64,000 nt of DNA from Pterobdella sp. o SKG-2022 (lineage: Eukaryota > Annelida > Clitellata > Hirudinida > Piscicolidae): positions 476,950 through 540,949 of the forward strand of contig OZ038322.1 of the NCBI GenBank assembly GCA_964035795.1, written 5' to 3'. A program made the position numbers and the translations under genes. Positions 18,640 through 29,678 of this stretch are shown here, piece after piece. A model generated the notes under the pieces. It was given only the letters and a program-made list of their open reading frames with translations. It ran no database searches and had not been told where the DNA came from. The stretch's first letter is position 1; the number at the start of each line of letters is the position of its first letter.

Positions 18640-19763
18640 TCATCAGAGAAAGTGAACAAAAAAGAGAAGAAGAAGGAACAGTGTGCAGAGAAGAATAAAG
18701 AATTCACTGAGAAGAAGAAGCAGCTAGAAGAAATGAACAACTTTTAGAATTGTCAGTTTTTTAACTTTTAAATTCAAACGCTAAATCGAACAATTTTGCA
18801 AACCGACTAGAGAATTTCTTACATGATCAGGATTCAAGCTGTACCTCCACAAAATATTTTTTGTGGTTTAAAGATTTAATCAACAGTTAGTTAAACTAAA
18901 AAACTTCATATAGTTTTGATAAAAGTTTTAATCAAGCGCATTGGAATCCAACGTAGGTTACAAGGTCAATAGCCTTGTTTTTTAATTTTATTCGAAAGCT
19001 TCACGGCGCTTTAACTCATGGCGACAATGCAAAATGACCAAGGCCTCACTAAAAAGCATTTGATTCAAATGTCCCAACTGGCAGTCTGCCCTGCATGACT
19101 TGCATGTGGAGCTTCCAAAAATTCCAAAAAAAAAATTTCGCAAAGTATGTTTTACTTTTTTATATTAGTTTTTCTATAACAATCTAAACTTGTTGCAGGA
19201 ACAGTTACAAGCCAGATGTTCCTTGTTGCGAATGAAGTGTGTTTTGCAGGGTTGAGTGGCTGAATTAGTGATTGGTGGAGAGTTTGGAACACCTGATCAA
19301 AAAATGGGTAATATCCAGAAGCACCAGGTTCAACTCAAGATCAGGGAAGACGGCACAAAGATGAAACCAATTTGGTGTGCAAAGTGCAAAAATTTAAAGG
19401 AGATGGTCAATCATCCAGATTCTACAAAAGTGCATGCCTCTTTCAAGTTACTTATCCCACTTGACTCAATCAAGTTCAATCAAAAGATCAAGAAAAAAAC
19501 AAAACTGGTTCCAAGATTGGAGGAAAAGATGAATGAATCTATTGATAAGAGAGCAATTAAGATTTAAACATTGTTTTAGATGCATTTGCAATACAAATAT
19601 TTTGTTTTCAAAAAAAATGTTTGGAAAGAGCAAGGTCAAGGTTGGATTTAGACAGTCTATTACAGACGCAGTTTTGCCAAAAAGAGCTACAGTCATCGAT
19701 TATGAGGAAGCAAATAGATTATTAAAGAAACTGGAGATAAGATTTCTTCGAAAAAAGATTTGA
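18640..19763 (+). pseudogene. Possible eroded or partial coiled-coil gene
   Basis: Several short coding-like stretches lie in line but in different frames. 18649-18748 is very Lys/Glu-rich (KKEKKKEQCAEKNKEF) and ends in a stop. 19021-19139 holds two overlapping frames. 19198-19250 follows a clean acceptor (TTGTTGCAG) and reads EQLQARCSLLRMKCVLQG. 19256-19567 encodes about 100 residues, including GGEFGTPDQKMGNIQKHQVQ. I could not join them into one frame and recognise no family. It could be a decayed gene or a real gene with exons I misread. Confidence 0.3.
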
Positions 19764-19899
19764 GTTTTTCAATTTAATCAAAACATCTTGCACGCTAATA
19801 AGAACATATGGAGGTATAATAAACCTCTTGTGCCAAACAGCCAAAGTCAAGGAAATCAAAGGAAGATATCAAGAGATGTCACGTGATTTACGATTTTTC

Positions 19900-20624
19900 T
19901 CCACTTCTTTCTGTTTCTCCATGTTTCTTCCAGTGTATAGAGTACTTGCGCTAGTTCATTCCAGTCTGGCCATCATGGTTGTTTTTGCTGTATATTGAGA
20001 GAATGTCCATGTTTTGCTATGACATAGTTTGTGTTTGAAGTGTGTTGGTAATAGTGAGATTATGCTAGATTATGGCTAGTAGCTGGAGTAGAGTGTAGCC
20101 ACTGTTATTTATTTCACCTTTGCCAAGCTTGCATGAGGGTATTTTCTCCATCCACTACCTGTTTTTGTACTGAAACCTCCTAAAACCACCATTTGAATTT
20201 GTTGCATGAAGGCTTTTAATTACTCATAGAATTCATCCTACTGTGTAGGATTTGTTTCATATTTCTGCAGTGTGGCAGCATAAGCTGATATAGCTGTTAG
20301 TTTGCAGTGTTTCAGCTGGATGGTTGCCTTGCAGATTTTAATTTTGAAGAATCTGCGTTTTAGGCGTTTTTTTATTATCAAGCCTGATCTATGATGGCTA
20401 TTCCTTGGTCCCACGGAGTAAAAAAGGTAGTCTTCGAGCTCTTCTAGGTTGTCATCGGTTTCAGGAATTCGATGCTTATCAATTCCTAAGATGCACGGCT
20501 TGTAGCTTACGGCGTCGTTAATGAGAGTGCAGAAAATCATGAAGTAGAGTTGTTTGCATTTATTTAACATGTTTGCATCATCAAATTTATTTAAATAAAC
20601 TGTGTGTTGCACCTCATGATGCAA
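19900..20624 (-). pseudogene. RTE-like LINE endonuclease fragment
   Basis: The clearest part, 20238-20624 on the minus strand, reads CILGIDKHRIPETDD, then NSHHRSGLIIKKRLK and LKHCKLTAISAYAAT. These correspond to the LGIQEHR, GGVGL and ISVYAPT blocks of an RTE endonuclease. The homology probably continues with breaks down to about 19900. No reverse transcriptase follows. Confidence 0.75.
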
Positions 20625-21007
20625 ACATGTGTTTTTATTTTCAGTGTTCTTTAAAATTTAATTTACAATAAAAATTATTGGCATCTTTTTTGTTAGTGCT
20701 TTTATAACTATATGAATATTCTGTGGAAAAAACTATTTCTCATTTACATTTTGCTATCTGTTCATTTTAGTTGAAGAACAATTTTGAATAGTTTATTTTG
20801 GAGCAAAGGTTTCATGAATTTGGCATTCTAAATTGTTATTATATAGCACATAAGGTGTCATTAAATTCAATAAAATATGAGATTCTCAATAGTTTTCCAT
20901 TAAAGTTAAAAGACGTGTTATACTTAATTAACTTTCTTCCCGAACACTTGCTCAAGCGATTCTAATTAGTCAAAGCTGTTCTCTATATAATATAATAGAA
21001 ATAAACA
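20625..21007. other. AT-rich spacer, nothing supported
   Basis: No gene, RNA or structured repeat recognised. Confidence 0.5.
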
Positions 21008-22275
21008 CTTTGGTTTATTGAAAAACTTAATACACGAAGCTTTTCGTAAGAGTATCTTCCATTATCTAGTGTGAAAAATAGATGGAAGTTATGATATTTA
21101 TAGAGAAATAAGTGAAACTATAGTTTACAATTTTTGCTACAACTTTAACTGTTGGTCCGACACGAGATCGAATCCGGTAACTTTAGATAATTAGTCTAAC
21201 GATTTGGCATTTAAGCTATACGTTGAAACAGAAAGTAAAACCTGGAAGACAAAAGTGAAGGAAGCAAACAAGAGTTTATTATCTGAAAAACTTCCATGGA
21301 CATCTTAGATCATCGCAAAACTTTTTCCTTGGAGCATTAAGTACATTTGTGGTTGTTTCGTATAATTTCAACACTTTTTAGCGTAGATGGTAAAAAGTGA
21401 ATCAATATGAACATTGTTCGTTGTATAATTATTCGAGAAAATGTCATGTTTCGATCTAATGTCCCAAACTAAACAATACTATAAAATGGTCCACACTCAA
21501 TGAGGTTCGGTTTTGTTGTGAAAATCACGGATTCAAGGTAGTGTGTTTAAATAAGAAATTAATTAAAATTCGCAAATAATCTTCATTTCATTCTATGAAA
21601 CATTATTTTGTACAGTTGAGAAGGTCAAAAGTTGCCAAGCAAGATGATGTTGTTTTTGTTGCTTCGTGTAGCAGTTGTTGTTGATTTCTCCAAAGCAAGA
21701 TGAATATAACCTAGAATTCAACTTAAAAGTTGGACAAGTTTCATTAAATTTGAAAGCGGATGAAGCTTTCTTGGCTGGTTTTCAGTTAACTATTTTTAGC
21801 AGACACGTCGACTTTACAGAGATGAAAAAAACAGTGGATATTTCTATCTTCATAATGACTTTTCCACTAATGAGAAAACCTTGTGGAGTTTTGTGAGTTG
21901 CAAACACTAATTAACTCAAGTTGCTGTTCAATAATTCAGTAACGATATAACTTGTTGTCTTGTTATTGTTGTGCATAATGTCTTTTATTGACTTTTTGAT
22001 TCAATATGGAGCCAATAATAATTTGTTTTTCATAATAACTTTGATGTCTAGCTAGATTCATCCAATCACAGAGGTTATTATAAGTTATTATAAGACTTAT
22101 AATCATTAGATTTATTTTATATGGAAACAAGGCGGCTTAGAGTTACAAATTATTCTACCTTAAAAGTATCAAAAACAAGTATAAATAGGATAACTTTTCA
22201 ACTTTTAATATCACTCGATAATGTCTTACGAAAAGCTTCGTGTCTGTTTTTGAATAAATACTGTGTCTTTGTTGA
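21008..22275. mobile_element. Inverted-repeat element, about 1.27 kb, with roughly 60-bp ends
   Basis: The left end (about 21010-21075) contains CACGAAGCTTTTCGTAAGA flanked by TTTATTGAAAAAC and CATTATCTAGTG. The right end (about 22212-22275) is its inverted copy, with CACTCGATAATG, then TCTTACGAAAAGCTTCGTG, then TTTTTGAATAAA. The interior holds a decayed tRNA-like segment (21153-21225) and no transposase. It looks like a non-autonomous DNA element; the exact ends and any target duplication are not resolved. Confidence 0.6.
21153..21225 (-). repeat. Decayed tRNA-like SINE head
   Basis: The plus strand GTCCGACACGAGATCGAATC followed by CGGTAACTTTAGATAATTAG matches, in the same order, the minus-strand heads at 10025, 33901 and 43931. 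The acceptor stem and D arm are mutated beyond pairing. Confidence 0.7.
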
Positions 22276-22724
22276 CCTTATAAATAGATGGTAAACGTTC
22301 AACTAGACTATCGGGGGGTTCGAATCTTGGTTTGAGAAACGATTTTAATTTGTTTTTATACATTCCAAAATGTTACATTAGTTTATTTATAATCGTTGCA
22401 GGAAGGCCTGTTTACTTGGAAAGGCACGGTCTATGCATTAATGTAATTCACTGGATATCTCGAAAAAACTTAATAGATGTGAATCTGTTTCAATCCAAGA
22501 TACAACATACATAGTAAATGTCCCTGATTCACACAGTATAATTTTACCAAAATGATGGCGTAGACCCAACAAGAGAAGATATTGTCTTATTATTTTCTCA
22601 TTTAAAATTTCAAGAAAATTGTTTTATTTCACATAACAATTATTTGAATACAATAAAAATTAGTTAATCGTTTTTCATTCTTAAATTCTACTTCTAAATT
22701 TATCGTACAGGGTTTGTTCTCCAA
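22276..22724. other. AT-rich spacer with a weak tRNA-like piece
   Basis: 22286-22327 resembles the second half of a tRNA, with a perfect B-box-like GGTTCGAATC at 22317-22326, but no acceptor stem or A box can be paired. It could be another SINE relic. Otherwise nothing is seen. Confidence 0.35.
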
Positions 22725-22960
22725 TACCATCATAACCCGTTGGTGGGCAACTTCCATTTTCAACCCGTTGCATTCGAGACAACGGGCTGCTGCGGACCTT
22801 CAAGCAGTAGCTTTGTTGAGGAGCTAGGTAGAAAAGTTATCGAAGCGTCAGAGGACCCTTTGGAGGCAGTACGGTTGTGCCAGAAGATTTCCCTTGCAAT
22901 TTTCCGCAGCAATGCTACCAGCATTCTTTCTTGTTTCCGTTCTTCTTCCTCTTTCTCTTA
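22725..22960 (+). pseudogene. LINE 3'-terminal coding fragment
   Basis: The stretch encodes PVAFETTGCCGPSSSSFVEELG and then KISLAIFRSNATSIL. This matches the conserved C-terminal segment found after the reverse transcriptase in one group of animal LINEs (vertebrate-like form: FETTGG.G..A..F...L, then a conserved Arg-Ser-rich end). No reverse transcriptase motifs precede it. Confidence 0.65.
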
Positions 22961-23256
22961 AGTGCAGTTTTTTTTCCTATATCTCAATTTTCATCTTCAC
23001 CAATGTATCATTTGTATATTGTTTATATGAACAAACGATTTTTCAATTTTCTTTGTGCACATGAAAGTCACTATATCATTAAATACTTACTCATTTAAAA
23101 GTTACTCATAAAAAGTATTTAGTTTTAGTTACCCGTAAAATAATATGAAAGAACTTTCATTTTTATTCTTCAAAAAATGAGGTTTTTTGAAAATACTTTT
23201 ATTAGAAAAAAACTGAAATTTTCAAAAAACTCAACTTTGTCATAATTCATATGATC

Positions 23257-23345
23257 GGCCCGCATAGCTCAGCTGGTAGAGCTTTAGACTGGTTATCTAA
23301 GGTAACCGGGTTCAATCCCGCGCGGGCCGACAATTATACACAATG
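23257..23345 (+). mobile_element. tRNA-derived SINE copy with intact pol III boxes
   Basis: 23257-23328 is the best-preserved tRNA-like head. It has acceptor stem GGCCCGC/GCGGGCC, A box TAGCTCAGCTGG, anticodon loop CTGGTTA (GGT, Thr-like, if read as seven bases) and B box GGTTCAATCCC. The T loop is one base short and the T stem is imperfect, as in the other copies. It continues with the shared body start CAATTATACACAATGAGTAGC. A LINE fragment begins about 50 bp later. Confidence 0.82.
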
Positions 23346-23392
23346 AGTAGCAAAGAACTACCTCTTGCGCAAGCTTCAAACCCTCTAAAACC

Positions 23393-23660
23393 ATGCGGTC
23401 AAAACAGTTTTTTAAGCTGATTACTTCAAACAAAAATATGAATAAAACCAGCGTTGAAGACATAAGAGAATTTATAAAGAAAAGAAGATGGAGCTACCTT
23501 GGACATATTCTACGCAGACCAAACCTACCAATGGCAATAGAACTTCAAAATGCATTCATAGGTGAAAAAAACTTTTAGACATAAATATAGCCACAGTAAC
23601 AAAAAATGCAATAAAGGAAATGGGTTTAGTGGGTTCAAGCCAAGACAAAAGCTCAAAACA
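23393..23660 (+). pseudogene. LINE C-terminal fragment
   Basis: It enc​odes IREFIKKRRWSYLGHILRRP, then after a frameshift AIKEMGLVGSSQDK. This is the family end pattern I..RRW.W.GH.LR, followed by W......EM...W. It is interrupted by frameshifts and stops. Confidence 0.75.
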
Positions 23661-24035
23661 AAGAAGAGTGGAAAAAACAAACTTTTGAAAAATAAACAAC
23701 TAAAAATTTTCAAACAATGCAGAATAACTGATTTATTTAACTATAAATTATTTTTTGAAATAAATTGAATTCAATAAAGCTTTTTACTACTATCTTTTTA
23801 GTTGTTACATAGATTGCTCCAAAAAATAATTGAAGATTTTATCTAAATTTTTGATAAGAATCTAAATGGCTACAATGATAGCAAATGAAAACATTTCAAA
23901 CGAGTTTTTGTGAAGTTTTGACGACAAAAAAATCATTAACGCTAAACTAAAGTTTACTTTTACCATAAATCTTTTGAAAATAATTTAAATCAAACTAATA
24001 ATTAATTTAATCTTTTTATTTTAATCGATACAAAA
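23661..24035. other. AT-rich spacer upstream of LYRM7
   Basis: No gene or structured repeat seen. It must include the LYRM7 promoter. Confidence 0.45.
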
Positions 24036-25164
24036 ATGTCATCTAAACAACTGGTTATATTTTATTTCAAATTCATATTCCATAAAACACAATTCAACCT
24101 TGCTCAACTGCAATGATGCATTACAACTATCACAACATAATAATGATAAATATTTTTTCTAATTTTTCACATTCATATATCACAGGTTCTTTCATCTTAC
24201 AAGAGACTACACAAAGTATGCAAAAGTTTGTTCCAAGGTGACTCCAAAGGGTTTGCAGGTAACCACGCAACACCATCATTTGTTGTATAATTCTGGAACA
24301 TTTATCATTATCAATTATTGAATTGATGGTTATATATTACTTAAACTTCAGAATCAAAACATCGATGAAGTTTATTAATTAAACTCAAAACACCAACAAC
24401 CTTACAACTAATTGAATCATTCATCAATTAATTATTTCCAAATTTTAAGCATATTTTCCCAAAATGCTTCATAATTAAATATTAATTGCCCAGCTTCTAG
24501 ACTTAAAGTGAATCAAGAGTTCAAAAAATATAAAGATGAAAAAGACCCTGAACAGATTAAATATGTGCATAGTTTTAATGATTTATCATATTCTTCAACA
24601 TTAATTCTTATATAGTATTAATGATGAGGATTTAGTAACTTTTTATAAATTAATTCTTTTGAAAATATTAATTATTTATAAAATATAAATTCATCTTAAA
24701 ATATTAATTTCTACATAAGGACTTATGATGAAAACAATGACCATTCAAACAGTTATTAAAAGCAAGTGAGGAAGCTGAAAAATATTTGAAAACATCTTTC
24801 GTGCAACTTAAGTACAACGCTGACAAGAAACTCTATGGTTTGTGAAATAAGCCAATAGTCATAGGTGGTGTCATAGCTCAGAATTCTGTATAGATACTTG
24901 TTTACATAGATTTGAAACATATTAATTCAAGTATTTGAGTTTTCAGACTTAATAAGAGGTAATTTATACACTTGAATGACTCTTAAGTAATTTCCATTAA
25001 TATTACATTTAAAACACAACTCTCAATCTTTATCGCATGTAACTCAATCAAATCTGGTACATCACCCTTTTAGCACTAATGCTAAAATAATTTTTCCAGA
25101 AATGAGGGTGACAGACGATACAGCTTTGGTCAACAATACCCCTTACAAAGAAGAAAACCCTTGA
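24036..25164 (+). CDS. LYRM7: LYR-motif complex III assembly factor, LYRM7/MZM1-like
   Basis: LYRM7 is a mitochondrial matrix chaperone that holds the Rieske iron-sulfur protein before its insertion into respiratory complex III. Exons 24036-24053, 24186-24258, 24494-24564, 24753-24837 and 25100-25164 close in phase and give 103 residues (human about 104). The protein starts MSSKQLVLSSYKRLHKVCKS. The LYR motif is SYKRLH here, with Lys where the name motif has Tyr-Arg, as in human LFKTLH. Further matches are LKVNQEFKKYKD, ASEEAEKYLKTSFVQ and the end NNTPYKEENP, which resembles the human tail. The first exon codes only six residues, so the start is slightly less certain. The gene converges on DCTN2, 355 bp away. 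Confidence 0.87.
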
Positions 25165-25519
25165 CTTGTTCAATAAATTCTAAAGTAGCCATTTATTTGG
25201 AGCAAAAAAAAGTCTTCCACCTTTTAATTTTTATATAATATGCAAATGTACAATTTTTAATGATAAGTTGCCATTTTTATAACCATTAAAAGGTCATCAT
25301 CAACACGACAATGAAGAAAACGTGCTGATGATGATACAAATGATATAAGCTTGGGTCGATTATAAATTGTTGGATACAAGCATGTTGGATACAAATAACA
25401 CGATAAATAAATATAAGATCAAAAATGAGTGATTAGGATGGATTGATCGTGAGGGCGGAGTGTTCCATGTTAATTTTGTATATTATTTTAACTTGACGTT
25501 ATTTTATTTGTTTGGAGTA

Positions 25520-26291
25520 TTATTTGATGTTGTTGATTCTTTGTTGTAAAGCATCGTATCTTGTCTTGATAGCACCCACATTCTTCCCGAAGTCTGCCTT
25601 CACCTGGTGAGACAGGAAGACAATGTTAAAAAAATCAATACAAAAAATGAAAGTGAATAAAAATTTGAGAAGTTTATACAAATGAGCAATCAAAAATATA
25701 TATATATAAATAAGCAGTTTATAAGTAGAAATATAGTTTAAAAGTTGATATAAATAAAGTATAAAAGTGGACACAAATGAGTCATTACAGCCTCTATGAG
25801 GTCCTTATGGCTCTGAAGTTGCACCACAAGTTGTTGCTGAGTCACCTCAAGGTGGTTGAGGCACTGGTTAAACTCCAGAGCTGTAGGGGGGGTTTGTGGG
25901 GTATGGGGGAGAGGAGGGGTTTGATGCTTAAGTAAAATAATTGTTTTGAGTATTCTATAGGTCCATTGATAGTTGTTTGATGATTAAAAAGTTCATGTCA
26001 AAATGCTGATATAAGATTCATTTGAACTCAATAATATTATTGATATTTTACATAGTGACAGAAACAATGAATGTAGCATAATTAAGATTTCCTGAGACAA
26101 GAGTTGAACCTGGTGCCTTAGGATTAGATTCAACTGATCACAACAAACACGTTACAAACTAGGCTATTAAAAAACATTAGAACTACAAACCGTGATTATG
26201 AAGTGTTTTGAGGCCTTGGAGGTTCTGAGCAACTAATGGCAATACCTTTGCCACCTTCCTCCACCTTAACATGATCGTGTACAACTCAGAC

Positions 26292-26377
<86 letters not shown>

Positions 26378-29370
26378 ATGTATGTATGTATGTATGTATG
26401 TATGTATGTATGTATGTATGTATGTATGTATGTATGTATGTATGTATGTATGTATGTATCTTATACCTTATCCATTTTAGATTTTTGATCTAATAGATCT
26501 TTCTTCTCTAAGATCTGATCCATTCTGAAAGTTGAAAAATATTTGAAATGATAAAAATCATTGTAATCAACTCATGATTTTCAACTCTATTAATTAAAGT
26601 TTCAAACATTCAACAACAACAATGAGAATCAATTGTGAACAAAAATGATGACCACATAAACTACAAAGCACCATAATTCTAATTACACAATTCACTATCT
26701 CAACTACAACCCCCCCTGCACACAACATAACATATTTTTTTAAAAAGCCTCAAATCAGGGGCATAGGCACCTTTTGATCACAGCTCCAGCCTTCACCTCC
26801 ACATCAGCCCAGTTCTGTGCCTCCAACACCTTACTCTTCATCGCCAAGCCACTCACTATGTCCTGTATGAACATCAGTATCATCACCATCTCATCATCAT
26901 CATCCCACCATCATTCCATCATTAACATCATCAAAGGTCGTCATATATATTACAAATATCTCTAAATTTAATTTGATTGGTTGGCGGATAATATATACGC
27001 ATACGACATAAATACGTTATAAAAAATCCTTGAAGATCAAATTGGTTGGTCGATGTTATACTCATATGAATGATTTGATTGGCTGATGAAAATGATGACA
27101 TATAAATGTCTGCAAAGCAATTTGATTGGCTGATGGGATGATAACTCACCAGGATACTCTTGTTGTGCGTATCAATCAATAATGGAGTCTGTGAGGTGGG
27201 TGATGACGTAATTTGGTTGTGGGATTTTGAATTTAACGTTACCCTATTGAACGTTTCATATTGAATTTATAAAGTTAATGATTCAAAAGATATATAATTT
27301 AGATAAAAACAAAATTATGATGAGGGATAATAAAGAATGTTACAGGAAGGTGAGAGAGGTTGCCCAGACATCCATCCAGCTTGCTAATCCTCTTCTCCAG
27401 CTCTTTGAGCTTCAAGTCACAACAAGAAGAATTTAATAGAGATGATGTGGATGAAAATGTTGATAATATCTGTGGAAACAGCCCCCATTAACATAAGAAA
27501 TAGCAATGGTGAGTCTCATAATGAAGTGGAGATTAATGACGAAAACTTATGAGAAAATAACTAAGAGAACTGATGATAATAAACAAAAGTTGAATTTTGG
27601 AAGGGCAACAATGCTGAAACAACAGACCTTCTCAACATTTCCAGCATTGCCTGTTATTGGTCGATTCAACTGGTAAAATACTTTTTGGGAAGTTGCATCT
27701 GTAGCACTGGTCTCCTTGCCATCACTTTTTGACTCTGGTTGTTTAGAGATGGCTTCAATGCTTGCTATGAGCTTTCTGCATTGAAAGGATGATTTGAGTT
27801 GTTGCCATTAAATGCTCCATTTTGATTGTTTATATATGGGAAAATATGGCTATTTTTTAGGACAACAATTTCTAATGCAATTGAGAATCATGCATATAAA
27901 GGTGAGTAAAAACGGATAAGCAATATAATCAAAAGTACAAATAAATACAATGAAAAGTACAAATAAATCCAATAAGGAATACCGACTTGTGAATGTTGCC
28001 TTGAGGGTCAGTCAAGTTGACTTTTGAACTGAAAATGTTCAATAAATTCTATTAAAAAACCCTCATATATGAAATGCCATTCTATTAATCCCCTCTTGAA
28101 CACATGCAACTTCAATGATAAATATTAAATATTACAGTACAAGATGCCACCAACAATGGGTCAATGCTTGAGAGGAGGTTCTGCAGGGATTTGATATCCT
28201 CTGTCATCTCTGTTCTCTCCCTCTTTAACTTTTCATCTTCATCCTTCAGTAATATTATGAGGTTGAGGGTTTGCATGAACACGTTAAACATCACAAATAC
28301 AATATGATATATTTTTAATATAAAAAATTTATTTTGAGAATAATTTAAAATCATTGTGATAACCAACAAGGGATATTTTGATAACTGTTTTTTTCAAATA
28401 TTACAATAATCATCATCATTTTATTGTAGTCAGCATCTTCTCGTTTTCCGAGGGATCACTGACTTCTTTTCATGGCCTAATCCTCTCTCCCCCATTGGAC
28501 ACCATAACAAAATCATAAAAAATGTCAACCTCTTCCACTTGCTGCATTTCAAGCCACAATGCCTGCAGTCTGTGTTGCAGAGTCTTTTTGGAGGGGTCCT
28601 GGGTTGTAAATTATACATTACTGCACTTGAATGGAAAATTTAAAATAAGTTTTATTGGTCATGAATGCTAGTAGTAGTAAACAAAACAGTGTGTGATGTA
28701 TTAATAAGCTTATTTTGTTAATAAAAAAATAGGGATGAATGAAACAATAGATAGCCCTTTATATGATAGAAATAAGTTTAGTCTTAGTATCTAATCTCGG
28801 TGTGTATAAAATAATGAATAAGTAAGCATTTTTTGGTTCATAAAACTGAAAGTAGATGAAGAAAAAAGAAAAAAAGATGAATGAGTATGTTCAATTGATT
28901 CAGGCTGAATAAAAAAACACAATGTTACATGGCACTTACATATTCAAACTCATTTTGGTTCGTGAAAGGATCATCTGCAGATTAATATAGAATTAACATA
29001 ACTTTTATGGATTTTTTTAAAACTTGGATTTAATTTTAAAATTTTGATATACCTTTGAATGCGTCGGCTTCTGGCTGCAAAAATAATATCCACCATTTAT
29101 TATATTATTTTGAAACAAGATAATTATAAAACTGTTATGTGAAGCTTAAAAAATGTTATTATACTTTTTCAGAATCAATATATTCTTCCTGCAAGTCTTC
29201 TGTCTCAATCACATCCTGGCATTGGGTGATATGGATTATTCAACCACACTCATTATATTGATTTTTAACAAAAATTAACTGAATATTAAAAATTAAAATA
29301 GATTCTATCAAATTAGATGAATTTCAAATATGATACAACTTACTATCCCAGATTTTTCTAATTTGTACAT
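25520..29370 (-). CDS. DCTN2: Dynactin subunit 2 (p50 dynamitin)
   Basis: Dynamitin is the shoulder subunit of dynactin, the cofactor of cytoplasmic dynein. Exons (minus strand): 29344-29370, 29165-29215, 29053-29074, 28940-28974, 28530-28598, 28141-28243, 27987-28020, 27628-27775, 27344-27409, 27150-27188, 26771-26862, 26467-26524, 26191-26293, 25789-25880 and 25520-25603. All phases close and give 340 residues. Diagnostic matches: acidic N-terminus DVIETEDLQEEY (human DVYETSDLPEDD), NLTDPQGN, LKELEKRISKLD, LYTIMLRWRKVAKVLP and LEVTQQQLVVQL. Most of the protein is predicted coiled coil, as expected. A 22-bp exon (29053-29074) is present. The 28020 acceptor has an alternative at 28025, but only 28020 keeps phase. 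One intron carries a long TG/TATG microsatellite. Confidence 0.94.
26295..26459. repeat. (TG)n followed by (TATG)n compound microsatellite
   Basis: About 66 bp of TG repeats (26295-26360) pass directly into about 99 bp of TATG repeats (26361-26459), in the DCTN2 intron 26294-26466. The repeat fills almost all of this intron, ending only a few bases from the donor GTATAA of the exon at 26467. Confidence 0.97.
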
Positions 29371-29678
29371 TTTGATTGTTAAATAACCAAATAGCCTTTA
29401 TATTTAAATGGATCAACTAATATGCCGTACGTTTTGTTTGAGTAGGTAAAAGAATTACTTCTGATTTTTGTTAATCATTTAAAAAAAAACTTTTAATAAA
29501 TTTTTTTTTGTATAGAATACAAGTTAATTTCATCAAATTCAAATTTTATCTCTAAAGTGGCCATGTTGCTGAGTTATACACAATGGTTTTAAATTTGCTG
29601 TATTGAATTTTAAAGTTAACTTATATATTCAAATCGTTTGATATTACTAGCATTTAAAATAAAGTTTACTAAACGAAA
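29371..29678. promoter_or_regulatory. Shared upstream region of DCTN2 and DVL
   Basis: 308 bp separate the divergent ATG codons. The region is AT-rich with A and T runs. Bidirectional promoter function is inferred from spacing; no core element was recognised. Confidence 0.45.
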
